In this document: in pieces, positions 1 to 12,600 of the stretch
Layout: the number at the start of each line of letters is the position of its first letter
Position numbering within the stretch: position 1 is the first letter of the stretch
Source: Bombus terrestris
Lineage: Eukaryota; Arthropoda; Insecta; Hymenoptera; Apidae
Assembly: GCF_910591885.1 (NCBI RefSeq)
Contig: NC_063276.1
Span: 10,416,001 to 10,480,000, forward strand
Reading direction: 5' to 3'
Length of the DNA stretch: 64,000 bases
Made by a program: the position numbers and the translations under genes
The notes under the pieces: generated by a model
Databases searched by the model: none
What the model saw: the letters and a program-made list of their open reading frames with translations, nothing else
Told to the model about the DNA's origin: nothing

Positions 1-707
1 TTAGCTTCAAGACCCGCGGAGAAGTTGCTTAACGAAGACGCCGACCTCTTCACCAGGTAGGAGAGCACTGCCATTTCACTTGCGAACTGGTCCTCGGTCT
101 TGATATCGCTTGTAAGTGCCATCCGTTGGATGCGCTGGTCCAGTGAACCCATTTGAAGGAGCACGGCAGCGTTGACTATCTCGTCCTTGATACACCTTTC
201 CCACCTCGCCATCAGGAAGGAACGTAAACGGCTACCGTAATCCCTCATGGTTTCACCCTCCAGTGGTGCCCCATTTTTCACCTTCCATAGCGCCATGGCA
301 GCTGTTTCTTTCCCACCAAAGCGTGTAAGGAAACGGTCTTTAAACTTTGGCCAGGAGGAAACTTGGGTAGCAGGTACTTGCGTAAGCCACTGCGCTGCCG
401 AACTTTCTAGAGCGGCACTCAAGGCACAAAGTAGCGCACTGCCTTGTAAAAGTTTTTCTTCCATGATCAAGTCAACAGTCGCACACCATGCGACTGGGTC
501 GGAACCCGAGATTTCGGGGTTAAAACGTGGAAGCGATACGTTCCTAGATGTTTCACTCGGTCTTTGTTCTCGCGGCTGAGCTATCTGGCGCACGATGGCC
601 ATGAGTTGTTCCATCGTTACGTATGGCCCTGATCCCACTTCTGATGTCGGATTGAAGTCAGGATTATGGAGATTGGCGTTTAATGAATTCTCATTAGAAT
701 TAGCCAT
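1..707 (-). CDS. Gypsy-type retrotransposon gag, 3' end outside window
   Basis: An uninterrupted reading frame starts at an ATG (705-707, read leftwards) and stays open for 235 codons to the window edge, so the C-terminus is missing. The protein starts MANSNENSLNANL. A conserved-looking block around residues 75-95 (ISGSDPVAWCATVDLIMEE) and a following tract (AAQWLTQVPATQVSSWPKFK) resemble the capsid part of Ty3/gypsy Gag. No zinc knuckle is reached. The paralogous copy at 16979 begins with near-identical residues, so the start is well supported. Gag would package the element's RNA. The frame has no stop over 700 bp in an AT-rich genome, which suggests this copy is fairly young. Pol would lie beyond position 1 and is not visible. 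Family assignment rests on my reading of motifs, not a search. Confidence 0.75.
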   Translation of the reverse strand, partial: MANSNENSLNANLHNPDFNPTSEVGSGPYVTMEQLMAIVRQIAQPREQRPSETSRNVSLPRFNPEISGSDPVAWCATVDLIMEEKLLQGSALLCALSAALESSAAQWLTQVPATQVSSWPKFKDRFLTRFGGKETAAMALWKVKNGAPLEGETMRDYGSRLRSFLMARWERCIKDEIVNAAVLLQMGSLDQRIQRMALTSDIKTEDQFASEMAVLSYLVKRSASSLSNFSAGLEA

Positions 708-1581
708 TACCGTGATACAATGAAGAGTTTATTAGCACAGGCTTATTAACAAGATTAGGCACTCGTAGCACTAGTGATAATGATCTTAGGTTCGAAACGA
801 ATCCGCGGTCACGAGATGATAAACGTATGTTCTCGCACAGTTCAAGTCTAACTCTTTGTTAACTAGACGTGAGGTATTCACTGGTTGTAAGGTGGCACTG
901 TCATTCGTCGATGAGATCGTACGAAAGAATGACTCTCCGTCTCGACGATGTCGTCGAGGAAAACTATATTGGGTGGGTCTAAGGATATGAGATCCTCGGA
1001 TTCGTCAAAGAAAGCTTTCGTTCCAAAGGAGAGGGAAATTAGCGCTGTTGTTAATTGGTCGATCTCCATATCGGTGTTTTGAAAGAGATGCTGGCCGCCC
1101 TTGAGGGGAGGTTGTTGACGGGGGGCAACGCTCGTGGAAGATAGGTTTCTCCTATCTTCCCGTAGTTGCAACAAAGTCTATTTGACGGACTTCGCTTGAC
1201 TAAATCTTAAGATCTATAGCGGGTCCTCACGTTAGCTAAACATACGCCACAAAGGCATGCCGACACCCGGCGATCATCTTACCCGGAGGACAAAATCTGC
1301 GTGTGGCGGGCCGCGGGATAGAAACTATTGAAGTATTTACTGCCACGTATCGCTACGACTATTTCTTTTAAGGAGAGGTATAGAGTTACTCTGTGCCTTT
1401 GTTAGATAAAACGTTCATCCCTTTGACCGCGGCTACGTTCGGCGACTGATTGTCGCCTCGAGCCCAAGCTCATGATCATAAATCTCGAATAATCGGTGCG
1501 GCATTTGTTTAATCTAAGTTACAGAGTTGCGGTATTCCAGCGAATCCAAGGAGGAGTTCCGGTGTTCTTTCATCTCCGACA
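708..1581 (-). mobile_element. 5' LTR/leader of the gypsy copy (minus orientation)
   Basis: Read leftwards from 1581 this begins TGTCGGAGATGAAAG, a TG-type LTR start directly preceded by a TA run, and runs without interruption into the gag start at 707. The same sequence in the same order occurs at 16114-16976 and, less its first 190 bp, at 1591-2281. A polyadenylation-like TTAATAAACTC lies just before the gag ATG. I cannot place the LTR/leader boundary, because no second intact LTR of this copy is in the window. Confidence 0.6.
878..1069 (-). CDS. Short reading frame in the gypsy leader, upstream of gag (copy 1)
   Basis: A 63-codon frame starts MEIDQLTTALISLSF and ends SHRRMTVPPYNQ. The same frame, starting MEIDQL at the equivalent place, is kept for 53 codons in the head-to-head partner (1920-2081) and begins again at 16666 in the third copy. 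The product would be acidic in the middle (ESEDLISLDPP, then FLDDIVETES) with no membrane segment or known domain. It may be a genuine leader peptide, part of a longer frame, or chance conservation of leader sequence. I do not recognise it. The frame continues open upstream of the ATG to about 1174. Confidence 0.35.
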   Translation of the reverse strand: MEIDQLTTALISLSFGTKAFFDESEDLISLDPPNIVFLDDIVETESHSFVRSHRRMTVPPYNQ

Positions 1582-1590
1582 TATATATAT

Positions 1591-2346
1591 ATGAACGTTT
1601 TGTCTAATAAAGGCATGAAGTAAATCCATAACTCTCCTTAAAAGAAATACTTCGGACAGGGCACGACGGTAAGCGCTGCAACGATTTCCGTCCCGTGGCC
1701 CGCCACACGCAGACTCTATTCTTCGAGTAAGACAATTGCCAGATGTTGACGCATCTTCACACCACATGTTCAGCTAGCTCGAAGGCCCGCTACAAATCTT
1801 AAGATTTATTTAACGAAAGTCCTTCAGACCGACAAATAGTCTTTGTTCCGACTACGGGGACTTGGAGAAATCTATTTTTTTCTCTTAAGGGCGGCTGGCA
1901 CCCTTCCCTAACCACCAACATGGAAATTGACCAATTAACAGTAACGTCAATTTCCCTCACTTTCCGAACGAAGGCTTTTCTCCACGAATCCGATGACCTC
2001 GTACCCTTAGACACACCCATTATAGTTTTCCTCGACGGCATCATCGAGACGGAGAGTCGTTCTTTCGTGCGATCTCATTGACGAGTGAAAGTACTGTCTT
2101 ACAATCAGCGAATACCTCACGTTTAGTTAACAAAGAATTAGACTTGAACTGTGCGAGTACATACGTTTATCATCCCGTGACCGCGGATTCGTTTCGAACC
2201 TAAGGTCATTATCACTAGTGCTACGAGTGCCTAATCTTGTTAATAAGTCTGTGCTAATAAACTCTTCATTGTATCGCGGCAATGGCCAACCCTAATGAAA
2301 ATTCATTAAACGCCCCTCTCCTTAATCCTGACTTCAATCCGACATA
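1591..2346 (+). mobile_element. Truncated head-to-head copy of the same gypsy 5' end
   Basis: This starts at GAACGTTTTGTCTAA, which is internal to the LTR/leader of the family. It then follows the same sequence as the minus-strand copy (1-1581) and the copy at 16310-16980, in the opposite direction from its left neighbour. It ends after the first 22 or so codons of gag (ATG at 2282) at ATCCGACA, where family sequence gives way to TATATATA and unrelated DNA. It lacks the first 190 bp of the LTR. Confidence 0.65.
1920..2081 (+). CDS. Short reading frame in the gypsy leader (copy 2)
   Basis: This 53-codon frame starts MEIDQLTVTSISLTF and ends ETESRSFVRSH. It aligns without gaps to the minus-strand frame at 878-1069, which continues ten residues longer; here a TGA replaces the next codon. 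Differences include both silent and replacement changes. See the entry at 878-1069 for interpretation. Confidence 0.3.
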   Translation: MEIDQLTVTSISLTFRTKAFLHESDDLVPLDTPIIVFLDGIIETESRSFVRSH

Positions 2347-2353
2347 TATATAA
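2282..2353 (+). pseudogene. Gag N-terminal stub of the truncated gypsy copy
   Basis: The gag start codon and about 21 residues (MANPNENSLNAPLLNPDFNP) match the starts at 707 (-) and 16979 (+). The reading frame then leaves the element within a TATATA run and stops. It is a remnant of truncation, not a functional gene. Confidence 0.6.
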
Positions 2354-2544
2354 ATTTCATACGTTATACAGATGACAGATGTTCTATTTGAAGCATTATA
2401 CGCATAATTATATTATCTACTAAACTAATCATTATTCAAAGAAATGTTTCGAGCAAAACTTATATCTTGCGATGGTCACAAATCTTATGTGAGTGGACAT
2501 GTCCCTGTCATTTTACAACGACCTCTGTTCTTTTTAATTAAAGT

Positions 2545-3122
2545 TATATGTTTTCACCTAAATAGATGTGTAGTCTATTTCATGACGAATTCATCGATCT
2601 GTAATATTGGTCCTTGAAGGTCATTCGAAGTCATTTATTCATTCGAAACTTATCTCCGTTGAACGTCAACAAGATTTGGTATACCTGAATATATCATCAA
2701 TTTAGCAATAAATATGAATCTAAGTCACACTAATGATGCGATTTATCGTCACTCTTGTTTGTGAACAGTGGATATCTATAGTTAGGCTGGATTTCTGAAT
2801 TTTTGGGTAGAAAGAGGATGAGGACCCTTCGCACCAAAACCTGACAGCCTAGACTTTTCTTTGCAGCTTTATGAAAGGTTAAGTTAGTCGGGAGAAACCG
2901 ACTACTCTTAATAATATAAAGAATTGTATTAGGGTTGCTTACCAACAAATAAAGTTTATAGTTTTCAAGAGAATGGAACTATTATCTAGAATCTAGATTT
3001 TTTACTTACTTCAGTAAAGGTAAGTTCTGAAAAATAATAGATGACCTTGAATGACATTGTAAGATGAACATTGATGAATTCGTCATTGAACGGACTACAC
3101 GTCTACTGAAGTGAAAACATAT
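2545..3122. repeat. Imperfect inverted repeat, possible non-autonomous DNA element
   Basis: The stretch 2545-2626 read in reverse complement matches 3041-3122. Shared blocks include GATGAATTCGTCAT, AGACTACAC/GGACTACAC and GTGAAAACATAT. The roughly 400-bp centre holds no recognisable coding sequence. The arms are too diverged to define termini or a target duplication, so this could be a decayed fold-back element or two inverted copies of a repeat. Confidence 0.4.
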
Positions 3123-6100
3123 GTCAGTCACCTTGAAATATTGGAGACACGTCCACCTAGAACACAGTTGTGATCGTAACACGATATTCTCCTTGAAACA
3201 CGGTAAGTTTTGCCTGAAACATTGTTTTGAGTAGTGAACAGTCGTGAGATGATTGCGTTTACAACTTCAAAACTTCAATCTGTGTATATTATATATATCT
3301 TGCATGTATTTATTGCTTCCAAAAGAATATACTATGTATCGCTTTTGATCATTAGTTTGCCATTAATTCCTGTATTTTAATAACATTCACGTATTATTAA
3401 TATCTATTGAGCGAAGTCTCCATATTACGTAGATACAGCGGATTTAAGATTTTATTTCTATTTTGTAACCATAGACGCTAAAATAAATTATTCTCCCAAC
3501 ATTTACTACGTATTATATTCAGGTGAAATAATGACATAAATGCTAAAAAGATGAAAAATAATCTTTTTGCAACTCTTTAATGTATAAATTAAAGGTATTT
3601 TGGTACTTAAAAAAATTAAATGTTTTAATTAGTGTTTTACTAAATGTAAAAAGATTTTATACATTTATATTTAAGGGACAGAAATCGACAAATTTTGGTA
3701 AGAGACAATTATGTTCAGTAATACGTATTTCTCACAGATGACATTAACTTTATGGCGTTCCTGTACCATGTTAACCCGGATAGAGAGGAGAAAGCTCTCT
3801 AAGCTTAGGAGCTTAACCTGGACAGTGCTGCTATGCAAACGAGCAAAATCTGTGAGTAGCGACTCAGTTAATCTTACGCTCATCAACATTAAGTCTATTC
3901 TATTTATTTTTAACTTTTGTCATGCCATCAATTTACTATAAGAGCCAAATAATAAGATTTAGACAAGAATTTAAAATGTTATGGAAAATTACCAATTCTT
4001 CCATAATTTAACAACGAAAAAATTTATTCTCTTTTATTTAACCTTTAATAGTCTTTAGGTTTTGATGGTCCAGAGTAAAATATTCTTTCTATATGCCATT
4101 ATCTTTGTTATTCAGGTCCTGCATACCAAATCGATAATTAACCAAATTTAAGAATACTTGACAACTTTTCAAACTCGATTTTCTCGAAAACAAAGAAAAA
4201 TGTATTCTACCTTTTCGACTTGTTTCTTTGCACAGAATTGCACTATTGCCGATTGTACTATAACTATTGGCATACTTTCTATAATATTCTTGTTTCAATT
4301 AAGAATGATATAAATATAATTGAATAAATAATTCATTTTTAAGCTTAATTTTTATGGACATCTAGAAATTGATGATTTTTTAAAAACGTAACTCATCTAC
4401 CAAATTAATAGCATCAACAAAAGAAATTTTCTAGTCAGCTAGCTAGTTATCGAAATCGATTCCCCAAATCGGAAAGTTCAAATGAATATCCGCACTCACA
4501 TGACTGTTATTCTCTAATGTCAATTTTCTCTATTTATCAAGACAATTACACGTCTTACAAAATATACAGATAAATTTAATTTATTACCATAGTTTATTAA
4601 GTAAAGTTTATTAACTTAACCTTTAATCTATCTTCCTTTTGGTATTGCATCGAATATGAGACTGCTTAGTCTATGTTTTATGTATACAATAAATCAATAG
4701 CAGCTATTATTAGAATAACTGGGAAACAACTTGTTTTGCTGTTTCCATTTGCCAATAAGTAGAACATTCTTCGCTGGCACTAACTTGTCAACGGTTACAA
4801 TTCTTATCACCCAGTCTTATTAATGACAATGACCCACTAGTCACGACAAAAACCAGTAAGACAAGTTGTCGATTAAAGTATTTTATATAAATTGTATGTA
4901 ATTAAGAGAATTATATGTATAAGTCTCATTGATCGAATCAAAGTATGAAATTAATTACGTGAAATTAATATATACAAGTTGAGGTGTTAGGATATCAGTA
5001 TTTTTCTTACATGTAAATAAAATATAATAATTATAATGCTGTAATATGGATGTAAACATGTTATTTCCTTAAATATTGAAGAGGCCTCTTTTATATTGTA
5101 TTGTTCTTCAAATTGTTATCGGTAGAGATTTCAATATTAATATATCTTTTTAAATACTGTAAATATCACATATATTAATATAAATAATATATGAAGATCG
5201 TACAAAACAAATTTTAACAAATATATTTTTGTCGATTTTCTGACTTCAATATAATATTATGACTAGAAGAAAATATTTTTAATATAAAGTAGCTAAAGAT
5301 GAAAGGAATTTGTTAGGTTCAAAGACATGGTTGTCGAATTATTGTAGAATTTAATCATCATATTTTAATGTAATTATAAAATTATAATAAATTTATGCAA
5401 TAAGACATATTGAAATATTACTAAATTGATAATTACTACTTGATTCTCCTAACAGAATTTGTAAAAAACTATAAATTTTTGTATAAGCTTTCAATTACCA
5501 GAAATTTAAGAAGTCTTGTCAATAAAAAACTTTAAGTTAAATTTTCTTGCATATTAAGACTTGCTTTTTACGATACATGTAAATTTAAATTACCTTATTC
5601 TGTCCGATGTTCACACATGCAATCACATTCACACATTCTACATGCACTCTTATGGCACCCCCGCAGTTCATACTGCGACACATATATTTTAAATTTGTTC
5701 TTTCGTATCACCTAGTGTTGCAGAAATTTCATTATAAGCAGCAGATTTTAATGCCCTCCACAAAAAATAATATAGTTGTGATAAGATGGATGTCCGAACT
5801 GCTTAGGTAATGTTTACATTATGCTCTATCCATCATCGTTTTGAAAACATGTAATTTAATATACTTTGTACACATTATTGGTGACTGCTGAAATACCATA
5901 AGCAGACTGTGAATATTTACTTAAACTCATATTTTTATGAATAATTAAAAAAATGGAACCTATGTCAAAAATTATTTTCTCATTTCATTATTAATATTAT
6001 CAATATTATAATAAATATTATATTTTGAATATTTCACATATTTTGTACATTTTTTCGTTCACTTACTGTGTGTAGAGATGTTTTGACGTCCTTGGCCCAT

Positions 6101-8030
6101 ATTTTGAACATCTAACAAAATAAAGTAATATCCAACTACGTCACAACAATAATTAAAATATACTTTCCATACGTTGCTCTTGTTCTTCTATAAAATATTG
6201 AACAAACAATTTGCAAACGAGATGTTATAACTCAAGCAACCTTTAAATCTTCTAAATCCAGGGTAACTGGAAAGAACGCGAGCAGAGAAACGCCGTTCGA
6301 TATATCGCCACGAAACTCGAGCATATTGGTGTTTCGTTTTGGCAGGAAGCAACGGCCGATTGCCAACTTTCAGAAATTGCTCGTTGCAATGCTATCGTCC
6401 TTTGCTAGTCGCTTCAATCTTGAAAGGAAGAGATATCGTGGCCCAGTGAATAATGACTTTTAATCGACGTTATTGATAAAAGGACTGTATTTTGTTGCAA
6501 ACTTTTTTCAAAAATTACGACGTATAATTAGACTGCGGATGTTTACGTGCTTAAAATATAGAGGATTCACTAGTATCGGTGTATTTACATTAGCAGTAAT
6601 GCTGTGTATGAAAATTCTGAGAATACGAATTATGTATTCAAATTGTACAAGTCTCAAACATTTTTTGTTTCACAGTGAAACAAGTTATAATCTTGCGCCA
6701 TAATCAGACTATGGATATTTATACATTTATGGAAACTTTGCAGAAGCAAAAATTTGCAGAATGTACGTATCATAAAAAAATATGTAAGGTATCAAAATCA
6801 AAGCATACGTTGTAATATTTAGTAGATGAGACACATCTCTATTGAAATTGCATTTTTTAAGTAATATTATTTTTGTTAATATATTTAATAGAAGTTAGTG
6901 ATATTATTATCATTTTGCTTAAAAATCTGAAGTTTGCTAATAATATTAGTGGTTTAACCTGTGCTTTGTGCAATAGTAACAACTGTTTCTGTAACAAGAT
7001 TCTATAAGCTGCAACAATTTTAGGAGTATAACATTCTGTTACATAAATAATTTCTAGAATCTTACAAGTTAGAAGTTAAACTATTAATATTACCCTAATA
7101 ATGAATATTACATCAAGATGATTCTGCAACCTTTGAATTGTCGTGGCTTATAGAATTTTTGTACAAGTAATTGTTACGATTATGCAAGTTACAAGCAATA
7201 TAATTCTATAATACATAACTTGTAATTTGTCTCTATCTATCTAATTAATCTATAATTATTCAATAATTGTTTATGATTATCGTTGCAGTAACCTGAAATA
7301 GTCAGTTAATTCGTAATTTATAAAATTTACTTGTGAAGTTTCATTTGTGCTATTGTTCCTATTGTGCAGAAAAATGTATTTATACTGATACGTAATTTGT
7401 AATTTATAATTTGAGCAACTAAAAAAAACAACAACAACAATATATGATATTAGTGCGATTTAATCCAAAAAGTCCTTAGTTTCACATCATTATCAATTTC
7501 CCATCAAAATATACATTTATATAGATAGTCATAATCTAGGAATAGACATAGCATGCAATGGAATCAAGTATTATAGGAAGTGTAGTATATTTTACGTAGC
7601 TACATAAGTCTTATCCTTATTTCATAATCAATTTTCAATGAAGAACTATTTTCTATCTGTCGAAACCACATTCTCTTTTAGTTACTTATTTTCTTAATTA
7701 GTATTTAATTTTTAATAAGTGTAAATTGCAAGCAGGTTAGTAGAATGGTTTTTTTGTAAAAGTATGTTGCTGTAGTGTCGCGAATTTAATAAAAAAGATA
7801 AAACAACAGTGACAACTAAAAATATTAATTCGATAGATTTGCGAGTTCTATACGTAAAATTTTTATCGGAAAATTTTGATCAAATCCTAAAATGCAGAAA
7901 TTTTATTAAGCATACAAGAGTTTATTTTTAAATGAGAAAAAGTAATGGAAAATGAATGAATATTGGGAATTGACCTCATAATGTATTTTTGTAATTTTAT
8001 ATCAAATTATTAATAAAAAGTAAGAAACAA
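3123..8030. other. AT-rich intergenic DNA, no gene seen
   Basis: This is low-complexity AT-rich sequence with frequent stops in all frames. Two GC-richer patches stand out, about 3745-3885 and 6262-6445. The latter contains sequence such as ACGCCGTTCGATATATCGCC with no convincing reading frame or homology that I recognise. A CAA-type simple repeat lies near 7420-7440. Confidence 0.5.
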
Positions 8031-8033
8031 TTA

Positions 8034-8400
8034 ATGGTGTCGACTATGCAACAGCATCCATGCATTATCGTGCATGACCACGATATTTTCTCTAACGACA
8101 TTATGAGTATAATTATCACAGCTGAGACCACGATAAAACTATTGGATCGGGAAAAAAGCAGTCGCCGTACCGTTCGTTGCATCATCGAACAATTACATTT
8201 CGGGTCACTAAAATCGGCCATAACAACAAAGAAACGACTGTATAATCCTAATCAACAGCTGACATATTTATTAGTGTCAACAGGCCTCTAGTCTGCCGCA
8301 TCATGGTCAGGAAAAAAGTTTCTCGAGTAAAAAGCTACCGCGAGCCGCTCGTGAATATTCATGTACTCGCGAGAATAGAAAACGACAATTTATAGACTAA
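8034..8400. other. GC-richer non-coding island
   Basis: Base composition rises sharply against the flanks. An 85-codon frame on the plus strand (8034-8291) has no recognisable domain and no splice partners. The sequence around 8330-8375 (CGCGAGCCGCTCGTGAATAT) contains palindromic segments. It may be a conserved non-coding element or unrecognised exon. Confidence 0.25.
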
Positions 8401-8588
8401 CGGCAAAGTGTACTTTTGCGGCTTTCAACCGAGAAAAAATCAATAATTCGGAATGCTGCTCGCACGAAAGCGCTGCAAATATATGGATATCAGATGTTTA
8501 AGAATTCGAGTAAGAAAATTGAATTTTTGTCGTGTATTGTGTTTCGCTGACAACATTAGTGATTGAGAAGAAATTCAGTATTATTGGA

Positions 8589-9147
8589 ATAGAATCTCGA
8601 TTTTCCGAACAGTTTATAACTGTTTTAACGTTTGAACATTCGAACATCTCTTACTTGAATATTCGATTATCCGAACAATATCGAACAGTAAAATAAAATA
8701 GATATTTTAAATATGCTTAACTATATCAATTAGATTATCGTTTCCAATTCATCGTTAGATATGTCAGTTATGAAGAAACTATTGAACGAATAAAAAGGAA
8801 ATTTCACAATAGCAAAAACAACGATGGACATAAATCAGAAGCATTCATAACAACAGTAATTGGTGTGAAATAGCAAGAAAGTTAATCCTACAGAACTACT
8901 GATTTAAACAAAACATATATATTTCGTCACTTTAGAGAGATTGAAAAGACAGATTAAAAGATCAAGAAGAGAATGATTAAGATATACTATGTAAGTACAT
9001 ATGTACGTAGTAAGATGTAGTAAACGATCTATATTATTTTCAATATGAAACGCATTTACAATAAAATTTCAGTCGGTTGATTATCCGAAAAATTTGATTA
9101 TCCAATTTTTCTATAAGTAATCGGTTCGGATAATCGAGGCTCTACTT
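8589..9147 (+). mobile_element. Pogo/Tigger-like DNA transposon remnant (copy 1)
   Basis: The left end TAGAATCTCGATTTTCCGAAC and the reverse complement of the right end (GTAGAGCCTCGATTATCCGAAC) are inverted repeats of the type seen in pogo/Tigger elements. The interior (for example GATTGAAAAGACAGATTAAAAG) matches, in reverse complement, the element at 59957-60432, so this is a small dispersed family. No transposase frame survives; it is a decayed or non-autonomous copy. Confidence 0.6.
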
Positions 9148-9224
9148 TATGTTTTTCTTGAGAAACGGCATTTTTTCCTAATGGAATTTGAAATGCTAGA
9201 TTAATCTGCCATGATAAAATTCGC

Positions 9225-9620
9225 TGGCAAATTGTACTTCCGATCACCTTATCTCGATTTTATATTGGAAAACCACAATGAGAATTGGTGAATGGTCGCG
9301 GGAAAAGGCGAAACTTCCTCATTCAAGTCGACGGCCGCAACAGCTGCCACGCAACAGGAACCTTCTTTTCACCGTTTATTTCGAGCCATCCAAATGTCGC
9401 TTTCCTCCTTTCCACGGATATTTTTCTCGGCCACATAAATTTCTGCGCGAGCGCAGCTGTTGAATCGACTCTGCATCAGACGATCGCGTGCTTTACAGTG
9501 GTCCGCCTTCTTAAATTTTCACGTGGAATGTAAATATGCACGCGCAGAAGAGGAAAAGGTTGTACATTCACATTCTGAGGCTCGATTGATGGAGGTCGTC
9601 GAGTTGGAACATTGAAGGGA
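9225..9620. other. GC-richer non-coding island
   Basis: Two overlapping short plus-strand frames (61 and 82 codons) occur here, neither with a known domain. The local rise in GC and CpG (GTCGACGGCCGCAACAGCTG near 9328) is distinct from both flanks. I cannot tell a conserved regulatory element from an unrecognised exon. Confidence 0.25.
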
Positions 9621-12600
9621 AATGCTGACTTGCGAATAAATCCGCATCCAAGGTTTTCTTTTACAGGAGATGCGGTTTTTGGCTCGCTGTAGTTGGCTCT
9701 GTTCGATTTTTCATTGTAATTGAATTAACTGTGAACCACCTTTTCTGCGCTGCATATTTTCTGTGAACGTATTGGATTATTTTGTCATTATTTCTTTATT
9801 AATACTTATTTATTTATTATATGTTTGTCACTAGCGTTTAATCTTGAAGATTTAATCTTTAATAGAAGCTAATTTTGAGGAGATTTGCAGTAGAGAAAGA
9901 TAATAACCGAAATCTTTGGCTATAAGAACACGTGAAGGAAACTTTCGAGTTTTCAAGAAGGGAATTATGTACAAAATTTTAATCACATAAATTTTAAAAT
10001 TAGGGATAAACAAGAGTTTTTAATTAAAGACAAGTAATACAAAAGGAAAGAAAATATGTTTATGATTGAACATAATGCCCTTCTATAATTTTAGATAGAG
10101 ATATTAACAGAAATAAAACTCATGAAATGACGTGATATTCTCTCCTGAATGAATGCTCAATGAATCGATGATCGAATGTAACTGGAAGGCTTATAACAAA
10201 AGCAATTCAAGTTATTTTTTTTTTACTTTTTAGATAATGCACTGTAATGATAATCGGAAGTTAAACTCACAGCATGATGAAATCGATAATATGAAAATTA
10301 TTTGTATCTTGATTTATTCTAAAATGAAAATTATATGGTTCTTAAAAAGTCTCTGCCAGAAGATTCATAACTTTAAAATTTAATTACATATAATTATTCT
10401 GCGTTATAATTGCAAGTATAGTTATAAGAATTATATAACATAACGAATATTTTATTTTCAAACATTGAAATATATTGAACAAAAATTAAACAGTTACAAT
10501 ATCATTTAATCTACTGCAGAAAAGAAAATATATACAAAGATCGTTTCTGTCATATCTTACAATCTTAATTTTGTCTTCTAAATTAATGCATCTTCAACCT
10601 TTATTATGTCGTATGATAAACGCGACTTTTCATGCAAATCGTATTTCAGTTATTTTAGATTATAAAACATTCGACAATCGTTTCTATTTGGGTATTATTT
10701 CGTTCGAAAGAATTCAGCAGATACTATATTATTCGACTCACTGGTTTCATGACATTCTTAATTATGTTGTTTTGCTTTTAAAATGCAACATACAGAAATA
10801 CAGCTTTCGGTCCATTTTTCTTTATGAATATAAACGTGGCAAAATTACCTTGAAAGACCACGAGTAGCAGGTTCCCAAAACTGAATTAACAAATTTATAA
10901 AATTTTAAAAAAGATATTGAGAATGTTGATTATATTGAGTGAAGTATTCATTGCATTAAAAGTATTAGTTCCTATGGTTTTTAAATTGATTAGAAATTTT
11001 CATTTCAAAATAAGTTATATTTATCGATACCATGTTTTTAGGATGACACATATTAAGCAGAAGAAGTACAAAAATACAAAATACAAGTTTACAAAAGTGT
11101 ATATGTATACATTTATTATAGTTCCATAAAGTAATAAAAAAAGGTATATTTAAAATTATATATATATATTATAGACCTACAAATACCTGAATATAATGAA
11201 ATTTTGTATAATTTCATTTCAGGACCTTCACAAACTAAAAATTTACATTTTTTTAATTTCATCTGAAAATGGAGTAATATACTAAGCGAATTCAAACTTA
11301 TTTTGTGCGCATGTAAAAGCATATGACATAGGATACTATAACAAAATACATATGCTTTTACTTTCTCCCACTAAATTAGATATATAAAATGCGGCGAGTG
11401 CATGTAGAATTCCGTAACTAACTATCTATACTATCCAGCAATATATTTGTAGAAGAATAGAAATGTAGCGAATCATATGATGTTGCATCAAATAAATTTT
11501 TATTTTTATTTTTTAAGCAAGTTATAATATTAATAAGACTGAATCTCTAAATGACATTTTTTATGCAGTAATGTAATTTAGCTACTTTTTGAATTTCTGA
11601 ATATACATATAAATATGCTTTATAATATCCCTGTTCTTTAAAACTTTCCAAAAATTATTTCTACATTATTAATTACTATATCTATTACTCTCGTGTATAA
11701 AATAAGATTGAAAATCAGAACAATTATAGTAAATTGGAAATTTTCTACAACCCACAACATAATGCTTTGTTTAAATTCAATTAAGCTCGCAACAAATTAT
11801 GAGAAATTGTTGTTGCAATCGATATATTTCGATTATGGATTTTTCTATATAGTACTAAATCGAATAGTACAGAAGGATAATACTGAATTAAATTGAATTA
11901 GGGTTGAATGTCGATTATGGGATCAGGATGTTTCGAGTTTATCATTCATTGTTTAATTTGATCTAGTTTTAGCTCATATATATTATCTTTATTCAGTTTG
12001 ATTTGCGTTTATACAGTTTATGCAGTATTCACTTTAAATTCCATGCAAGGATTACACTTTGAGCGAAATCTACATTTATTTAGATAGATTCGCTTTCCTC
12101 AAATCTAGATTGTATTCATGCTAATTGTCTCTTATAAATTAAAATGTTTTAGAATAATTTTGCACTGAAAAGTCTTGTAATTGAAATTACTCGAGATGGA
12201 TATATCTCTATACATAAGTAAATGTTAGAATACTTAAAGATAATTAAATATAACGAAAAAAATTATTAGAAAATAATTAAAACTTTGTAAAATTATGATC
12301 ATTTAAAACTGTAGACGAAAGTATTTGTAAAATTATGATCATTTAAAACTGTAGACGAAAGTATTATACTACTCAATATAATAACAATCTGACCAACTAT
12401 GTTTAATAAAATACAATCTATCTCCCATTTATGTATCGCTTTCGACCATTGCCTTAATTTCTTTTAGCATTCGTTTTATTAATTCTCCTATTATGTTATT
12501 GAGTTTTTTTGGAAACTTATCAATCTTTTACCCATTGTGCTAACGATTATATATATCCTATAATGATTCAATAAATCAGATTCAAATTCTATACAGAATT

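Noticed and set aside
8034..8291. 85-codon plus-strand frame
   Set aside because: No domain and no ATG context or splice support; treated as part of a GC-richer island.
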